64,000 bases of DNA, taken from Bacteroidota bacterium. Lineage in GTDB: Bacteria; Bacteroidota; Bacteroidia; Bacteroidales; Lentimicrobiaceae. The position numbers were made by a program, and so were the translations under genes. Location: assembly GCA_023434665.1 (NCBI GenBank), contig JAEYSM010000043.1:80591-144590 (forward strand), in the 5' to 3' direction. The notes beneath the pieces are model-generated. The model saw only the letters and a list, made by a program, of their open reading frames with translations. It was not told the origin of the DNA and made no database searches. Positions 34,552 to 43,588 of this stretch are shown piece by piece (within the stretch, counting starts at the first letter, position 1; the number at the start of each line of letters is the position of its first letter).

Positions 34552-35172
34552 TTAAAACCAAAGATGGATAAGATATTTGGTTTCGAAGAAAGGTTCCTTG
34601 AAATAGGTGCTAAGAGGATATACCATATGCTTTGCTCCAGTCATGCTGATTTCATCTCTAACATCTCCTCCCTTCAAATAAAGGATGCCATTATGGAGGG
34701 GGTTGATTGATCTTTTGGTGATATTTTTCTTCGTCATGGCTGTAAATTCCGGCAATGCCGTCACTGCACGACTCAAAACGAAGTCATATTTAAAGGTTAT
34801 TTCTTCAATCCTGCTTTGGGTCGCTGTAACATTCTTCAGGTCAAGTGCTTTGCTGACTTCATTAACCACCTTTATTTTCTTTCCGATTGAATCGACAAGG
34901 TGGAAATCAGTTTCGGGGAACATGATTGCCAGTGGTATTCCCGGGAATCCTCCTCCGGTACCAACGTCAATCACTGATGTGCCCGGAGCAAATTTTATGA
35001 CTTTGGCTATTGCCAATGAATGGAGTATGTGGTGGAGGTACAGGTTGTCGATATCCTTCCTTGAAATTACATTTATGGCATTGTTCCATTCACGGTACAG
35101 GCTGTCAAGAAAGGCAAATCTTTCCAATTGTTCGTTGTTTAACTCCGCGAAGTATTTTTTTATCAGATCCAT
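34552..35172 (-). CDS. rsmG: 16S rRNA (guanine527-N7)-methyltransferase
   Basis: SAM-dependent enzyme of 206 residues that methylates G527 of 16S rRNA (loss of it confers low-level streptomycin resistance in other bacteria). The Rossmann motif I is VIDVGTGGGFPGIPLAIMFP (about 66-85). The N-terminal segment WNNAINVISRKDIDNLYLHHILHSLA is typical, as is VLSRAVTALPEF. The start at 35172 gives the usual helix MDLIKKYFAELNNEQ. In this genome it is not beside mnmG or parAB. Confidence 0.95.
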   Translation of the reverse strand: MDLIKKYFAELNNEQLERFAFLDSLYREWNNAINVISRKDIDNLYLHHILHSLAIAKVIKFAPGTSVIDVGTGGGFPGIPLAIMFPETDFHLVDSIGKKIKVVNEVSKALDLKNVTATQSRIEEITFKYDFVLSRAVTALPEFTAMTKKNITKRSINPLHNGILYLKGGDVRDEISMTGAKHMVYPLSTYFKEPFFETKYLIHLWF

Positions 35173-35286
35173 TATTAAATTTTTATCAACAAGCTTTATT
35201 CACTTTCATTCCTAACCCTCAAACCAAAAGACGGAATGGTTCCTCTTAACGAAAGAAATTGTTAACAAAGACAAACGGAACATTCC

Positions 35287-36666
35287 TCATTTGATCTTAT
35301 ATGGCAGTATTACAATAATTTCAGTTCCCGAATCGAGAACCGAATTAATTTTAATTTCTCCCTTATGAAGTTTAACAATCTTTGAAATTAAAGATAATCC
35401 CACTCCATGCCCCTTCCTGTTATGGGCATTTCCAGCTCTGTAGAATGGTTCAAAAATAAGGGGAATTTCTTCAGCTGCAATGCCTATTCCTTCATCTTTT
35501 ACCTTTATGATAACTTGATCCGGTTGGTAATCAAGGATGACAGAAACAGGCTTGTTTTCTGAAAATTTTGCAGCATTGTCAATGAGGTTTATTAAGATAA
35601 GCCTTAATAGGTTTTCGTTTCCTTCGAGTGTTAATTCATGGTCATCGTCATTTGTATTATCCAGAATATCAATCCTGATTTCGAGTGATGGGTGTTTGAC
35701 AGAGAATTCCGACTGTGTCTGAATGAGTAATTCATCGAGTCTCACCTTACCCACTTTCATTGTGCTGATATCTTGTTCTGAACGTGCAATCTCGAGCAGA
35801 TTATTTGAAAGACTTGTCAAACTTTTAGCTTCTTCGAGCACTGATGTCAGTACCTCCTTATATTCTTCCATTGGCCGATCCTTCATCAGCACCACTTCAA
35901 TCTGACTTGTCATGGATGCCAGTGGAGTCCTGAGCTCATGCGAAGCATTTGAAACAAAACTTTTCTGCGACATAAAAGCTTTTTGAATTCTACTGAGCAT
36001 TTTATTGAATGTAATGGCAAGCTGAGCAATCTCGTCGTTGCCATTCCCTTCATTTACACGATGTTCCAGATTGCCGGCATCAATAGTTGCAACTTCCTGG
36101 ATTACCTTTTTCATTGGTTTTAATGCTTGCTGTGAGAAAAACCGACCTATGATAAGAATGATAATAATTGAGACTAAATAACCTACTGTCAGCACCCAAA
36201 ATAAATTCTTTAGCTTAGTCATTCCATAGATATCGATAGCAGAAGAAACTACAACGAATCTCCGGAAGTCGTTACTGTAAAGCATACCATAAGCTTCTCT
36301 CGGTCCTTGCCTGAAGCTGTATTCACCTGCATTCCTGATCTTAGATAAAAGTTCTTCATCGATAAGAATATTCGACGAGTCGCTTGATGAGTAAATTTTA
36401 CTTTTCTTAAAGTAATCAAATACCACCACTTCATCACCTATCAGAAAACTGTAGTTAGTACTGTCGATGATCCTTAACAATTCATTGTCAATCTCTTTTA
36501 CATCAATCAGCAATTTGGCAGTGTTGACGCCCATTTCCTTAAGCCGCTGGTTGAATTCCTGTTTTCTGTAATTCGCCGAAAGGATGTAAATGGTTATACA
36601 GAAGCCCAGTAACAAGCCGCCTACAAGAATCGCAAACCGAAGAGTTAACTTATTTCTGATCTGCAT
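35287..36666 (-). CDS. sensor histidine kinase
   Basis: Membrane kinase of 459 residues: first transmembrane helix (about 10-30), a periplasmic sensor of about 120 residues, second helix (about 155-175), HAMP linker, then HisKA with SHELRTPLAS (phospho-His about 243). The HATPase domain carries NLIDNAAKFSEN, DEGIGIAAEE and GHGVGLSLI. It has everything for autophosphorylation and transfer to the OmpR-type regulator, whose gene overlaps its start by 17 bases. The sensor domain has no motif I can match, so the stimulus is unknown. Confidence 0.93.
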   Translation of the reverse strand: MQIRNKLTLRFAILVGGLLLGFCITIYILSANYRKQEFNQRLKEMGVNTAKLLIDVKEIDNELLRIIDSTNYSFLIGDEVVVFDYFKKSKIYSSSDSSNILIDEELLSKIRNAGEYSFRQGPREAYGMLYSNDFRRFVVVSSAIDIYGMTKLKNLFWVLTVGYLVSIIIILIIGRFFSQQALKPMKKVIQEVATIDAGNLEHRVNEGNGNDEIAQLAITFNKMLSRIQKAFMSQKSFVSNASHELRTPLASMTSQIEVVLMKDRPMEEYKEVLTSVLEEAKSLTSLSNNLLEIARSEQDISTMKVGKVRLDELLIQTQSEFSVKHPSLEIRIDILDNTNDDDHELTLEGNENLLRLILINLIDNAAKFSENKPVSVILDYQPDQVIIKVKDEGIGIAAEEIPLIFEPFYRAGNAHNRKGHGVGLSLISKIVKLHKGEIKINSVLDSGTEIIVILPYKIK

Positions 36667-37357
36667 TACCCGGCATTTCTTTTAACACGTATCCCATACC
36701 AATCTGGGTATGGATTAACTTGACAGGGAAATTTTTATCTATTTTCTTACGAAGGAAATTTACATAGACTTCAATTACATTAGTGCCGGTATCGAAATTG
36801 ATGTTCCAGATCTTATCAGCAATATCAGCTTTTGATATAACTTTACCGGTGTTTCTGACCAGATATTCGAGTAGTGAGAATTCTTTGGCAGTCAGATCGA
36901 TATACTTGTCTCCACGTTTTACAGTCTTGCTTTCAGTATCCATTTCAAGATCGGCTACTCTTAAAACAGTTTCTCTTTTCTTAGTGGATGGCATTCTTTT
37001 TAGCAATGCCTTGGATCTTGCCAGCAATTCCCTGAACTCGAATGGTTTTACTATATAATCATCAGCTCCCTTGTCGAATCCTAATAGTTTATCTTCCGTA
37101 CTACCCAGCGCGGTAAGCATAATAATAGGTACTTGGGGGTCTTTTTTCCTGATCTCGGTACATAACTCATAGCCATTAAGCAACGGTAGATTTATATCGA
37201 GAATTATCAGGTCGTAATCATTAGTATCAGCGAGTCGTTTTCCGATGAATCCATCGTAAGCCACATCGGTTGTAAATCCGTTTTCTTCCAGTCCTTTACT
37301 AATGGAATCTGCCATTTTTACATGGTCTTCAACGATTAATATTTTGGGTTCAGGCAT
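36650..37357 (-). CDS. OmpR/PhoB-type response regulator
   Basis: A 235-residue DNA-binding response regulator. The receiver domain (1-120) has the acidic pocket VEDH, phospho-acceptor LIILDINLPL (Asp54), MLTALG and KPFEFREL. The winged-helix domain (about 135-225) shows LTAKEFSLLEYLVRN and VYVNFLRKKIDK. It is the first gene of the two-gene operon and overlaps the kinase gene. Target genes are unknown; no direct-repeat operator stands out in the 118 bases upstream. Confidence 0.95.
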   Translation of the reverse strand: MPEPKILIVEDHVKMADSISKGLEENGFTTDVAYDGFIGKRLADTNDYDLIILDINLPLLNGYELCTEIRKKDPQVPIIMLTALGSTEDKLLGFDKGADDYIVKPFEFRELLARSKALLKRMPSTKKRETVLRVADLEMDTESKTVKRGDKYIDLTAKEFSLLEYLVRNTGKVISKADIADKIWNINFDTGTNVIEVYVNFLRKKIDKNFPVKLIHTQIGMGYVLKEMPGNADQK

Positions 37358-37444
37358 AATACGTTGATAGTGCTGGTTTTTTTCACTAAATTAAACAATT
37401 TGAACATACTCCGGCTTTTATGTAATTCATTATTTTTGGTTATT

Positions 37445-37452
37445 TATCTTTG
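37445..37452 (+). promoter_or_regulatory. candidate -7 box of the glucosaminidase gene
   Basis: TATCTTTG, 23 bases before the ATG at 37476. It matches TAnnTTTG exactly. No good -33 element is visible at the expected spacing. Confidence 0.5.
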
Positions 37453-37475
37453 CACTGCAACATTTACCAATTTCA

Positions 37476-38456
37476 ATGAATAAAAATTTTCTCTTAACCC
37501 TTGTTTTACCGATCATTATATTCGGTAGTTCTTCATTTGCTCAAAAAACTGAAAAGCGAATAAGTTATCAGGAATACATCGGATTATACAAAGATATTGC
37601 TATTAAAAAGATGCATGAGTTTGGTATTCCGGCAAGTATAACGCTTGCCCAGGGGCTACTCGAATCGGGCAGTGGAAACTCAGCATTATGCAAGGATGCC
37701 AATAATCATTTTGGCATTAAATGTCATAAAGAATGGACTGGTATGACTTACATCATGGATGATGATGAAAAAGGGGAGTGTTTCAGAAAATATGCTTCTC
37801 CGGAGGAATCGTTCAACGACCACTCACTTTTTCTTACAACCCGTCCCAGGTATTCTATGCTTTTCTCGCTTGATATAAAAGATTATAAAGGATGGGCTTA
37901 TGGCTTGAAATCCGCAGGTTACGCTACCAATCCCAGGTATGCTGAAATGCTGATCAAGATTATTGAGGAAAATCAGTTATTTCTGTACGATAGTGGAGCA
38001 ATGCCCGATGCATTGTTAGCTGATAAGGATAATGTGTCACCAATTGATGTTTCCACCAACGCACCGGTCAAAGATTATTCCCAAAGGAATTTCAGGTATG
38101 TAGAAATTACATTTGGTAACAGAGGAATTTACGAGAATAACGGTGTCAGGCTGATATATGCCAGGGAAGGGGATACCCCTGAAAGAATTGCTGATGATGT
38201 AGGTGTTCACACTTTCCAGATTCTTAGATACAATGAACTTGGAAAGGATGAAAAGCTGGTTCCGGGATCTATAATTTATATTGAACCAAAAAAGAAAAAG
38301 TCCTCCCAAGAGTTCCATATGGTGGCCCAAGGGGAGACTATGAGAGAGATTTCACAGTTATATGCCGTAAGATTGAAATCACTTTATAAATATAATAAAA
38401 TGTCGGAAGGGCATGAGCCTGAACCGGGCAAAAAGCTTATGCTGAAAAAAAGTTAG
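37476..38456 (+). CDS. exported glucosaminidase with two LysM domains
   Basis: Peptidoglycan hydrolase of 326 residues. A signal peptide (about 1-22, ending SSFAQ) is followed by a glucosaminidase domain (GH73-like, about 30-180) with ITLAQGLLESGSGNSALCKDANNHFGIKC, where the Glu after LL is the likely catalytic acid. A YATNPRYAEML segment follows. LysM-like wall-binding modules are at about 210-270 (YAREGDTPERIADDVG) and 277-325 (HMVAQGETMREISQLYAV). It should cleave GlcNAc-MurNAc bonds in the periplasm during growth or division. A bidirectional terminator follows. Confidence 0.93.
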   Translation: MNKNFLLTLVLPIIIFGSSSFAQKTEKRISYQEYIGLYKDIAIKKMHEFGIPASITLAQGLLESGSGNSALCKDANNHFGIKCHKEWTGMTYIMDDDEKGECFRKYASPEESFNDHSLFLTTRPRYSMLFSLDIKDYKGWAYGLKSAGYATNPRYAEMLIKIIEENQLFLYDSGAMPDALLADKDNVSPIDVSTNAPVKDYSQRNFRYVEITFGNRGIYENNGVRLIYAREGDTPERIADDVGVHTFQILRYNELGKDEKLVPGSIIYIEPKKKKSSQEFHMVAQGETMREISQLYAVRLKSLYKYNKMSEGHEPEPGKKLMLKKS

Positions 38457-38590
38457 AAAAATTGCTATTTAATGAGTTACATTTTTGAATTTCAGTGATA
38501 TATTAATAGAACAATAGCACAGTCGTTTCTTATTTTCGCATAGAAATGAAAGTGTTTTTTCGTTGATTGATTAGGTTGAACATTGGTAGT

Positions 38591-38617
38591 AAAAAGGCAC
38601 CCCACAGGTGCCTTTTT
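38591..38617. terminator. bidirectional terminator
   Basis: Perfect 11-bp stem AAAAAGGCACC / GGTGCCTTTTT with a CCACA loop. It has T-runs on both strands and lies between the convergent glucosaminidase and 903-residue membrane protein genes. The rest of the 249-base gap shows nothing else. Confidence 0.88.
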
Positions 38618-38705
38618 ATTTTAAAGACCAGTAGATTACCGCATGCTAAAGGACTCTGAGATCGTGAGAGTAGTTATTAGTGAGTAAAACGCTGTCTGGT
38701 TTTGT

Positions 38706-41417
38706 CTACATTTTCTCGAGAGGCGTTAGAATAAGCTTGCCTTTATGCGTTGTAACCAGAAGTTCTTTAAGGCTTCCGCCAGGATTAAATATTACAGGAT
38801 CAGTTTCAGATAGAATGCTCTTTTTAAGAATTTTACCTGAGTTGCTGAACCCAACAATCTCCTTTGACTTGGTATTTCTCGAAAAGATCCACAAATTTCG
38901 GGGTGAAGAGAAATATACCTCAGGATTGCTAAGTGATCCATTCTTATATAACTGCCTTGTAAGAACCTCTTTCATTCTGTCGAAAACCACTACTTCTTTT
39001 GAATCGGCAAAGAGAAAATCCATAGATCCGTCATTATTAAAATCCGTGTAATGAAACCAGGGCTGTTGGTTAAAATGGTGGAATGTACTCTTGCTGATAG
39101 TCCCTTTTTCGTTTATGTAAACGAGCTCTCCGTTCTTAGAAATTGATATAAAGAGACCTTTGCTATTCGTTTTATTTTCGAATACAGGTGCTGTTGCTGA
39201 TAGGTTAAGTTTTTCATTGATTTTAATTCTTTCACGCCCTCTTCTATCGAATATTTTCAGGTCTACATCGTTTTTGTACACAAGAAAATCTCTTCCCGAT
39301 GTCCTGAAAAACTGAACAGTCCCTTTCCCTTCCACTTTAGGTTTTTGCCAGTCGGGCAATTCTGTTCCCTGAAGGGTTATGTTATATAACCGACTGTCTT
39401 TTCCCACGTATAATAGGCGGTAATCCTTTCTTCTGTCATAGTCGAAAATTGCTATGTTCCCTGCTGCACCACCCGGCAATTTGATTGGTGAACCTTTAAT
39501 TTCTTTGCCCTGGGCATTGATGATATGGAGTTTATCGGATGTTGGCAACAGATAGCAAATTCTGCCATTTTTGTTATAATCGGCTACAAGAATCTGAGGG
39601 AGTACTTTTCCCGACGCCTTGAACGACCATAGTGCTTTACCTGCATGGTCATACATTGTAAGGGTGTTATTCCGCGAAATCAAAGCAATACGCTTGTTTT
39701 TGCCAGTTTCATCTGAGACAATAACCGGCTTATAATTGTCGCCGGTAATAGCAATTTCACTTGTTTCCTTTTCCAGGACACGGGGTGATTTTTGAGTTTC
39801 TTTCTCAGTCTTTGCAACTGTATCAGTTTCCGGTTTAATATTACTATCGCTCAATACATTGGCTGGAGCAGCCTGAGCTAATTGAGAGTATGAATTACCG
39901 GGTTGGGGAACCATCCATACATGGGTATATTGAAGATCAGCACCCCCACTATACTGAATTCCAATGGTTTTGTTCTTACTTAAAAAGGAAACCCAGGCAG
40001 AAGAGGCATTTTTATTATTCTTCAATAACCATGACTTAACTGCTTCAGGTTTCAGAAAGATGAAAAGATTTGAATTCTTTCCGGCGAATTCTTCGGCAGT
40101 AGCGATCAAACTATTTTTCGACGTTTGCTGGTTGGAGTAAGCTGATAAAAGCTGTTGATCAGGCGACAGTGCAAAAAAACCATTCACAAAGGAGTAATAA
40201 ACAGGTTGAGTAATTCTGAAAGCCTTACCGAAAATCCTTTCGGCGAAAGCTCTGTACTTCATCGTGCCTGTTGAATCGTTTGTTGGTTGAATAAAGGATT
40301 GAAGGCATGAAGCTGCCACAGCAGAGTTGCGCGATTCGATAAGGATAAGAATCTGACTCTTATCGCCTTTGAAATAATTCGTAGTTAGTATATAGCTGAC
40401 TGAATTACCGAGCCAGGGATACAGATGTTCATCGAGGTCGAATAACTGACTTGCTGTTTGTCCCGTAGCGGCATCATAATCTTTAAAATGCAGGGTATCG
40501 GTGCCAGAGATACCGGATATATAGTCTTCAGGGTGACTTAGAATTATAGAAAAACCAAGTGCAGTATTTTCAGGATAACCATTGCCAGGCTTGTATTCAA
40601 CCGGCTGTTGGTTATCAAATAAGGTGGAGGCTGAACTTAAAGTAAAACCATCAAGCAGGAGTTCTCCTTTACGAACGTTTACATCGAGTGAAGTCCATTT
40701 GTCAAATGGTGTATTTTTGAGTGATTCAGCTTTTGTCTTGGTTAAAAAGGAAGCAAAAACCTGATTATTGATTAGTATGTTGGCTTCCACTCTTTTACCA
40801 CCTGTTTCCAGCAGTTTCATAAAATGAGGGTCAGTAACAAGTGTAGAATCGCTGGTAATATTGTTATAGGAATTTGTAATTGACAGACTGTCGTTACTTA
40901 TCGTGAAAATTCCCTGCTTAACGTAATACCACAATTGACCATCCTGGCCTGATATTTTATACAAATTGCTATTAGCTTTGGCTACCAGATACTTATTATC
41001 AATAAACTCTGTAATATAGCCTGTGACTCTTTTCTGGCTTGTTTTGCCGACAGAAGTGCTTATTAGCCATCCGGTCCCATTGTTTTCATTTTGTGTCCAT
41101 GCAAAGAACACATCATTGGATTTGAGAATATTATAAAGTTTCAGGCTATTGAGTTCAATAGAATCAAGCAACATCTCAATGGATCGATACTCCGTATTGC
41201 CGGCAAAAAGCTCGAGTGCAGACGATTGACTGATAGCATCGAACATGGAGAATACTGATCCGGTCTTAACAATAACTGCAGAATTCACCGGCAGGGCTTT
41301 AACTACCGGAGACACTGGTTCTTTAATAAACAGGTACCACGATCTGACAGCGGAGCCAATGAAAACAAGAATCACAATCAATATTACAGTAATAATAATA
41401 TAGCGGATGTTTTTCAT
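38706..41417 (-). CDS. large membrane-anchored beta-propeller-like protein
   Basis: Function not recognised. The 903-residue protein has one N-terminal transmembrane helix (about 5-27) and a large exported region. The first half (about 35-520) resembles the DUF3352-type layout of weakly conserved beta/alpha repeats (LPVNSAVIVKTGSVFSMFD). A Thr/Glu-rich linker (about 525-560: TVAKTEKETQKSPRVLEKET) leads to a C-terminal domain (about 570-900). That domain has propeller-like repeats such as VADYNKNGRICYLLP, IAIFDYDRRKDYRLLYVG and YTDFNNDGSMDFLFAD, the last with VCBS/EF-hand-like Asp patterns. It probably sits on the periplasmic side of the inner membrane. The family occurs in Bacteroidales without assigned role. 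Confidence 0.8.
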   Translation of the reverse strand: MKNIRYIIITVILIVILVFIGSAVRSWYLFIKEPVSPVVKALPVNSAVIVKTGSVFSMFDAISQSSALELFAGNTEYRSIEMLLDSIELNSLKLYNILKSNDVFFAWTQNENNGTGWLISTSVGKTSQKRVTGYITEFIDNKYLVAKANSNLYKISGQDGQLWYYVKQGIFTISNDSLSITNSYNNITSDSTLVTDPHFMKLLETGGKRVEANILINNQVFASFLTKTKAESLKNTPFDKWTSLDVNVRKGELLLDGFTLSSASTLFDNQQPVEYKPGNGYPENTALGFSIILSHPEDYISGISGTDTLHFKDYDAATGQTASQLFDLDEHLYPWLGNSVSYILTTNYFKGDKSQILILIESRNSAVAASCLQSFIQPTNDSTGTMKYRAFAERIFGKAFRITQPVYYSFVNGFFALSPDQQLLSAYSNQQTSKNSLIATAEEFAGKNSNLFIFLKPEAVKSWLLKNNKNASSAWVSFLSKNKTIGIQYSGGADLQYTHVWMVPQPGNSYSQLAQAAPANVLSDSNIKPETDTVAKTEKETQKSPRVLEKETSEIAITGDNYKPVIVSDETGKNKRIALISRNNTLTMYDHAGKALWSFKASGKVLPQILVADYNKNGRICYLLPTSDKLHIINAQGKEIKGSPIKLPGGAAGNIAIFDYDRRKDYRLLYVGKDSRLYNITLQGTELPDWQKPKVEGKGTVQFFRTSGRDFLVYKNDVDLKIFDRRGRERIKINEKLNLSATAPVFENKTNSKGLFISISKNGELVYINEKGTISKSTFHHFNQQPWFHYTDFNNDGSMDFLFADSKEVVVFDRMKEVLTRQLYKNGSLSNPEVYFSSPRNLWIFSRNTKSKEIVGFSNSGKILKKSILSETDPVIFNPGGSLKELLVTTHKGKLILTPLEKM

Positions 41418-41677
41418 TAGCCTCCCTTTCCTATACCTCTGGTTTTTAACACCTAAGACTCACTGTTCTAAGCCTTTGGTCTGAATTTTGCAAAATCAGC
41501 TGTCTTTATATCCATTTCTAACTGAGCGCAGTAGTGGATATTTTCCCGTAACTACTGATTTTGAGTTTCAAAGGTAAGATGTAATCTTTGGAAACCTACA
41601 GAACCAGGTGTTTACTAATGAACAATCGAATGTTAATAAAAGTATCCGGTATATTTCCCCTAAGATATATGCGGTTC
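41418..41677. other. gene-free stretch upstream of divergent genes
   Basis: Between the divergent 903-residue protein and the beta-barrel protein lie 341 bases without a gene. On the minus strand TACCTTTG (41576-41569) could be a -7 box for the large gene, leaving a leader of about 145 bases. The plus-strand promoter is listed separately. I see no hairpin, repeat or short gene. Confidence 0.4.
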
Positions 41678-41709
41678 TTGTGTCAATATAATAATTAGTC
41701 CTAACTTTG
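41678..41709 (+). promoter_or_regulatory. promoter of the beta-barrel protein gene
   Basis: TTG (41678-41680), 21 bases, then TAACTTTG (41702-41709) fits the Bacteroidota promoter. Transcription would start near 41716, giving a leader of about 43 bases. Confidence 0.6.
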
Positions 41710-41758
41710 AATAGTCAGATAGAAATTATGCAATCAATAACCACAAAATACTAGTATA

Positions 41759-42439
41759 ATGAAAACATTGAAAATTTTTGCAGTTTTATTTTTATCGGTA
41801 TTACTGACCCCAGAGGCCTTTTCTCAAGTGAGATCTAATTTTCATATTGGCCCCTCTTTTCCTGTTGGAGAATTTGGTTCTGATGACATTGATGATAATG
41901 ATGCATCCGGTGCCGGAGTAGGTATAACCGGAGGTTTACAATTCACATATCCGTTGTCAGATATCGGCTTGGGCCTCTTTGGAGGTATAGATTTTTCTTA
42001 TAATGGTCTGTCAGGAGAATTTAAGGAGGATGTTTATGAGAATTATGAACTATTAGGCGTTGATGACGATGATATGGAGCTGTACAAATATATTAATGTG
42101 CCAATATCAGTCGGTTTGAATTATAACTATACAGCTGATGAAAAAATTGGCGTATTTGCAAATGCCGGATTAGTTTTAAACTTTCTCAAAGTAACAGATT
42201 TCGAATTCATTATGCTCAATGAAACTATCACATCAGAATATGAATTGTCGACAAATCTCGGTTATAAAGTTGGAGCGGGCATTGTTTTTAATGAAAAGTT
42301 TACTGTTGCGATCGACTACTACGGACTTGGAGAGCATAATGTTGATGGGGAAATTGAAATCCTCAATAATAAAGAGGACCTTGACGACCTCGAGATGGAA
42401 ATAGATTTTGTTACTCTCACATTTGGTATAAGATTTTAA
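41759..42439 (+). CDS. outer-membrane beta-barrel protein (porin-family fold)
   Basis: A 226-residue protein with a signal peptide (about 1-22, ending EAFSQ) and alternating hydrophobic strands, ending in FVTLTFGIRF with the terminal Phe typical of outer-membrane barrels. The pattern fits an 8-stranded OmpA/OmpX-like barrel (outer membrane protein beta-barrel domain). Long acidic loops (for example DDIDDNDASG and GVDDDDMELYKY) could bind cations. Function unknown. A terminator follows. Confidence 0.82.
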   Translation: MKTLKIFAVLFLSVLLTPEAFSQVRSNFHIGPSFPVGEFGSDDIDDNDASGAGVGITGGLQFTYPLSDIGLGLFGGIDFSYNGLSGEFKEDVYENYELLGVDDDDMELYKYINVPISVGLNYNYTADEKIGVFANAGLVLNFLKVTDFEFIMLNETITSEYELSTNLGYKVGAGIVFNEKFTVAIDYYGLGEHNVDGEIEILNNKEDLDDLEMEIDFVTLTFGIRF

Positions 42440-42491
42440 TATCTGACAGACATACCTATAAGTATATAAGGAACTTAACAGAATGGATTTT

Positions 42492-42521
42492 AAATCAGGG
42501 CTCCATATATAGTCCTGATTT
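42492..42521 (+). terminator. terminator after the beta-barrel gene
   Basis: AAATCAGG / CCTGATTT, an 8-bp stem with a 14-base loop, followed by TTTATTTG. It lies 53 bases after the stop. Confidence 0.6.
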
Positions 42522-42592
42522 TATTTGTAGTAGGTAATATCCTGTAAATATTTTGTTTAAATTTGAATCACTTTACAAAATACACCACCAGC

Positions 42593-43471
42593 GTGAGGTC
42601 TCTATACTTTTTGGGTTGGTTTTCGATTATTTTACTGAGTTCCACTATAGTGGCAGCTCAGGAAGTTTATACCAAGGAAACCTGCAAAGACAGGAGCGGT
42701 TTTGAATATGGTGGTGTAGCAGGCATCTATATGGCTTCTAACAAAACGGCCGATTTTTATTCGGGCAAACCGGGCTATGAGAATGATGTAGATTATGTAT
42801 TCAATAATCACTACTGGTATGAGGAATTGCGTATTCTTCTAAACTTTAACGATACTGTCTTTGTAAGAGAATATCCCGGCAAAATGAGCTATAGCCCTGA
42901 TTTTAGCTTTGGTTTATTTGCTTCCTATAATTTCAATTGCCGTACCGGTATTTATGCACAGTTTTATTTTGTTAAGCTGAAAGCCAGGGATGTAGTTACT
43001 ATTGAAGTGGATCCGCCGCAGGATTATCTTGCTGAGCCTGACATAAGGTTATGCCCGATAAGGGGAGTTGAGGAGCGGAATATCGTAGATATCGGGATAA
43101 CACATTCCATCGGAATGAATAAGGTGGCAAGACTGATTCTTGGAGGCGGCATTAGCATGAACAATACGCTTGTTAAGGAATCTGCAATATACATCGCTGA
43201 TAAAAAGTATAATCTTGTAAATGTATATGGTAACCGACCTTATGTTCCCGGAAGCAATCAACAGGCATATGAAATCAGGCAGGGTGGTATTGGCTTTGGC
43301 CTTTTCGGATCAGTGGGTTCAAGAATAGAGTTCAGTCCTGTTGTTGCTATTGAACCCGGCATTTCAGTTCACATGATGCAAGTAGTTCTTGAAGAGAATG
43401 CAGGATTCACGCCTCATTTTAATGTTTATGTGAAGCTTCATTTCAGGGATTTACTTAATTTCAGCTATTGA
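42593..43471 (+). CDS. exported outer-membrane-type protein of unknown function
   Basis: No ATG starts this frame. I prefer the GTG at 42593, which gives a signal peptide (VRSLYFLGWFSIILLSSTIV, then AAQ) and 292 residues. A TTG at 42563 would add ten residues but lies inside a TAAATTTG motif (42558-42565) that looks like a -7 box. The mature protein alternates hydrophobic and polar residues and ends FHFRDLLNFSY with a terminal Tyr, suggesting a beta-barrel. Four or five Cys in the exported part are unusual. No family is recognised. It lies downstream of another barrel gene and could belong to the same functional set. Confidence 0.65.
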   Translation: MRSLYFLGWFSIILLSSTIVAAQEVYTKETCKDRSGFEYGGVAGIYMASNKTADFYSGKPGYENDVDYVFNNHYWYEELRILLNFNDTVFVREYPGKMSYSPDFSFGLFASYNFNCRTGIYAQFYFVKLKARDVVTIEVDPPQDYLAEPDIRLCPIRGVEERNIVDIGITHSIGMNKVARLILGGGISMNNTLVKESAIYIADKKYNLVNVYGNRPYVPGSNQQAYEIRQGGIGFGLFGSVGSRIEFSPVVAIEPGISVHMMQVVLEENAGFTPHFNVYVKLHFRDLLNFSY

Positions 43472-43516
43472 TCCTAAACCTTTGAATCTCAGAAACGCTC
43501 TTACACTTACGCCGAC

Positions 43517-43573
43517 TGCTGAGTGCAGAGAGTTGAGTGCCTGAGTGCAGAGTGCAGAGTGCTGATTGCTGAT
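43517..43573 (+). repeat. heptad repeat, 8 units (TGCTGAN family)
   Basis: Eight head-to-tail units close to TGCTGAG or TGCAGAG (one of eight bases, one AGTTGAG). It lies between the 3' ends of the convergent outer-membrane-type gene and rnhB, 15 bases from the rnhB stop. Confidence 0.85.
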
Positions 43574-43588
43574 TTGCTGCTCTTCAAC

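Noticed and set aside
34685..35215. Long plus-strand open frame opposite rsmG
   Set aside because: It is antisense to conserved RsmG codons and its translation is typical of a shadow frame.
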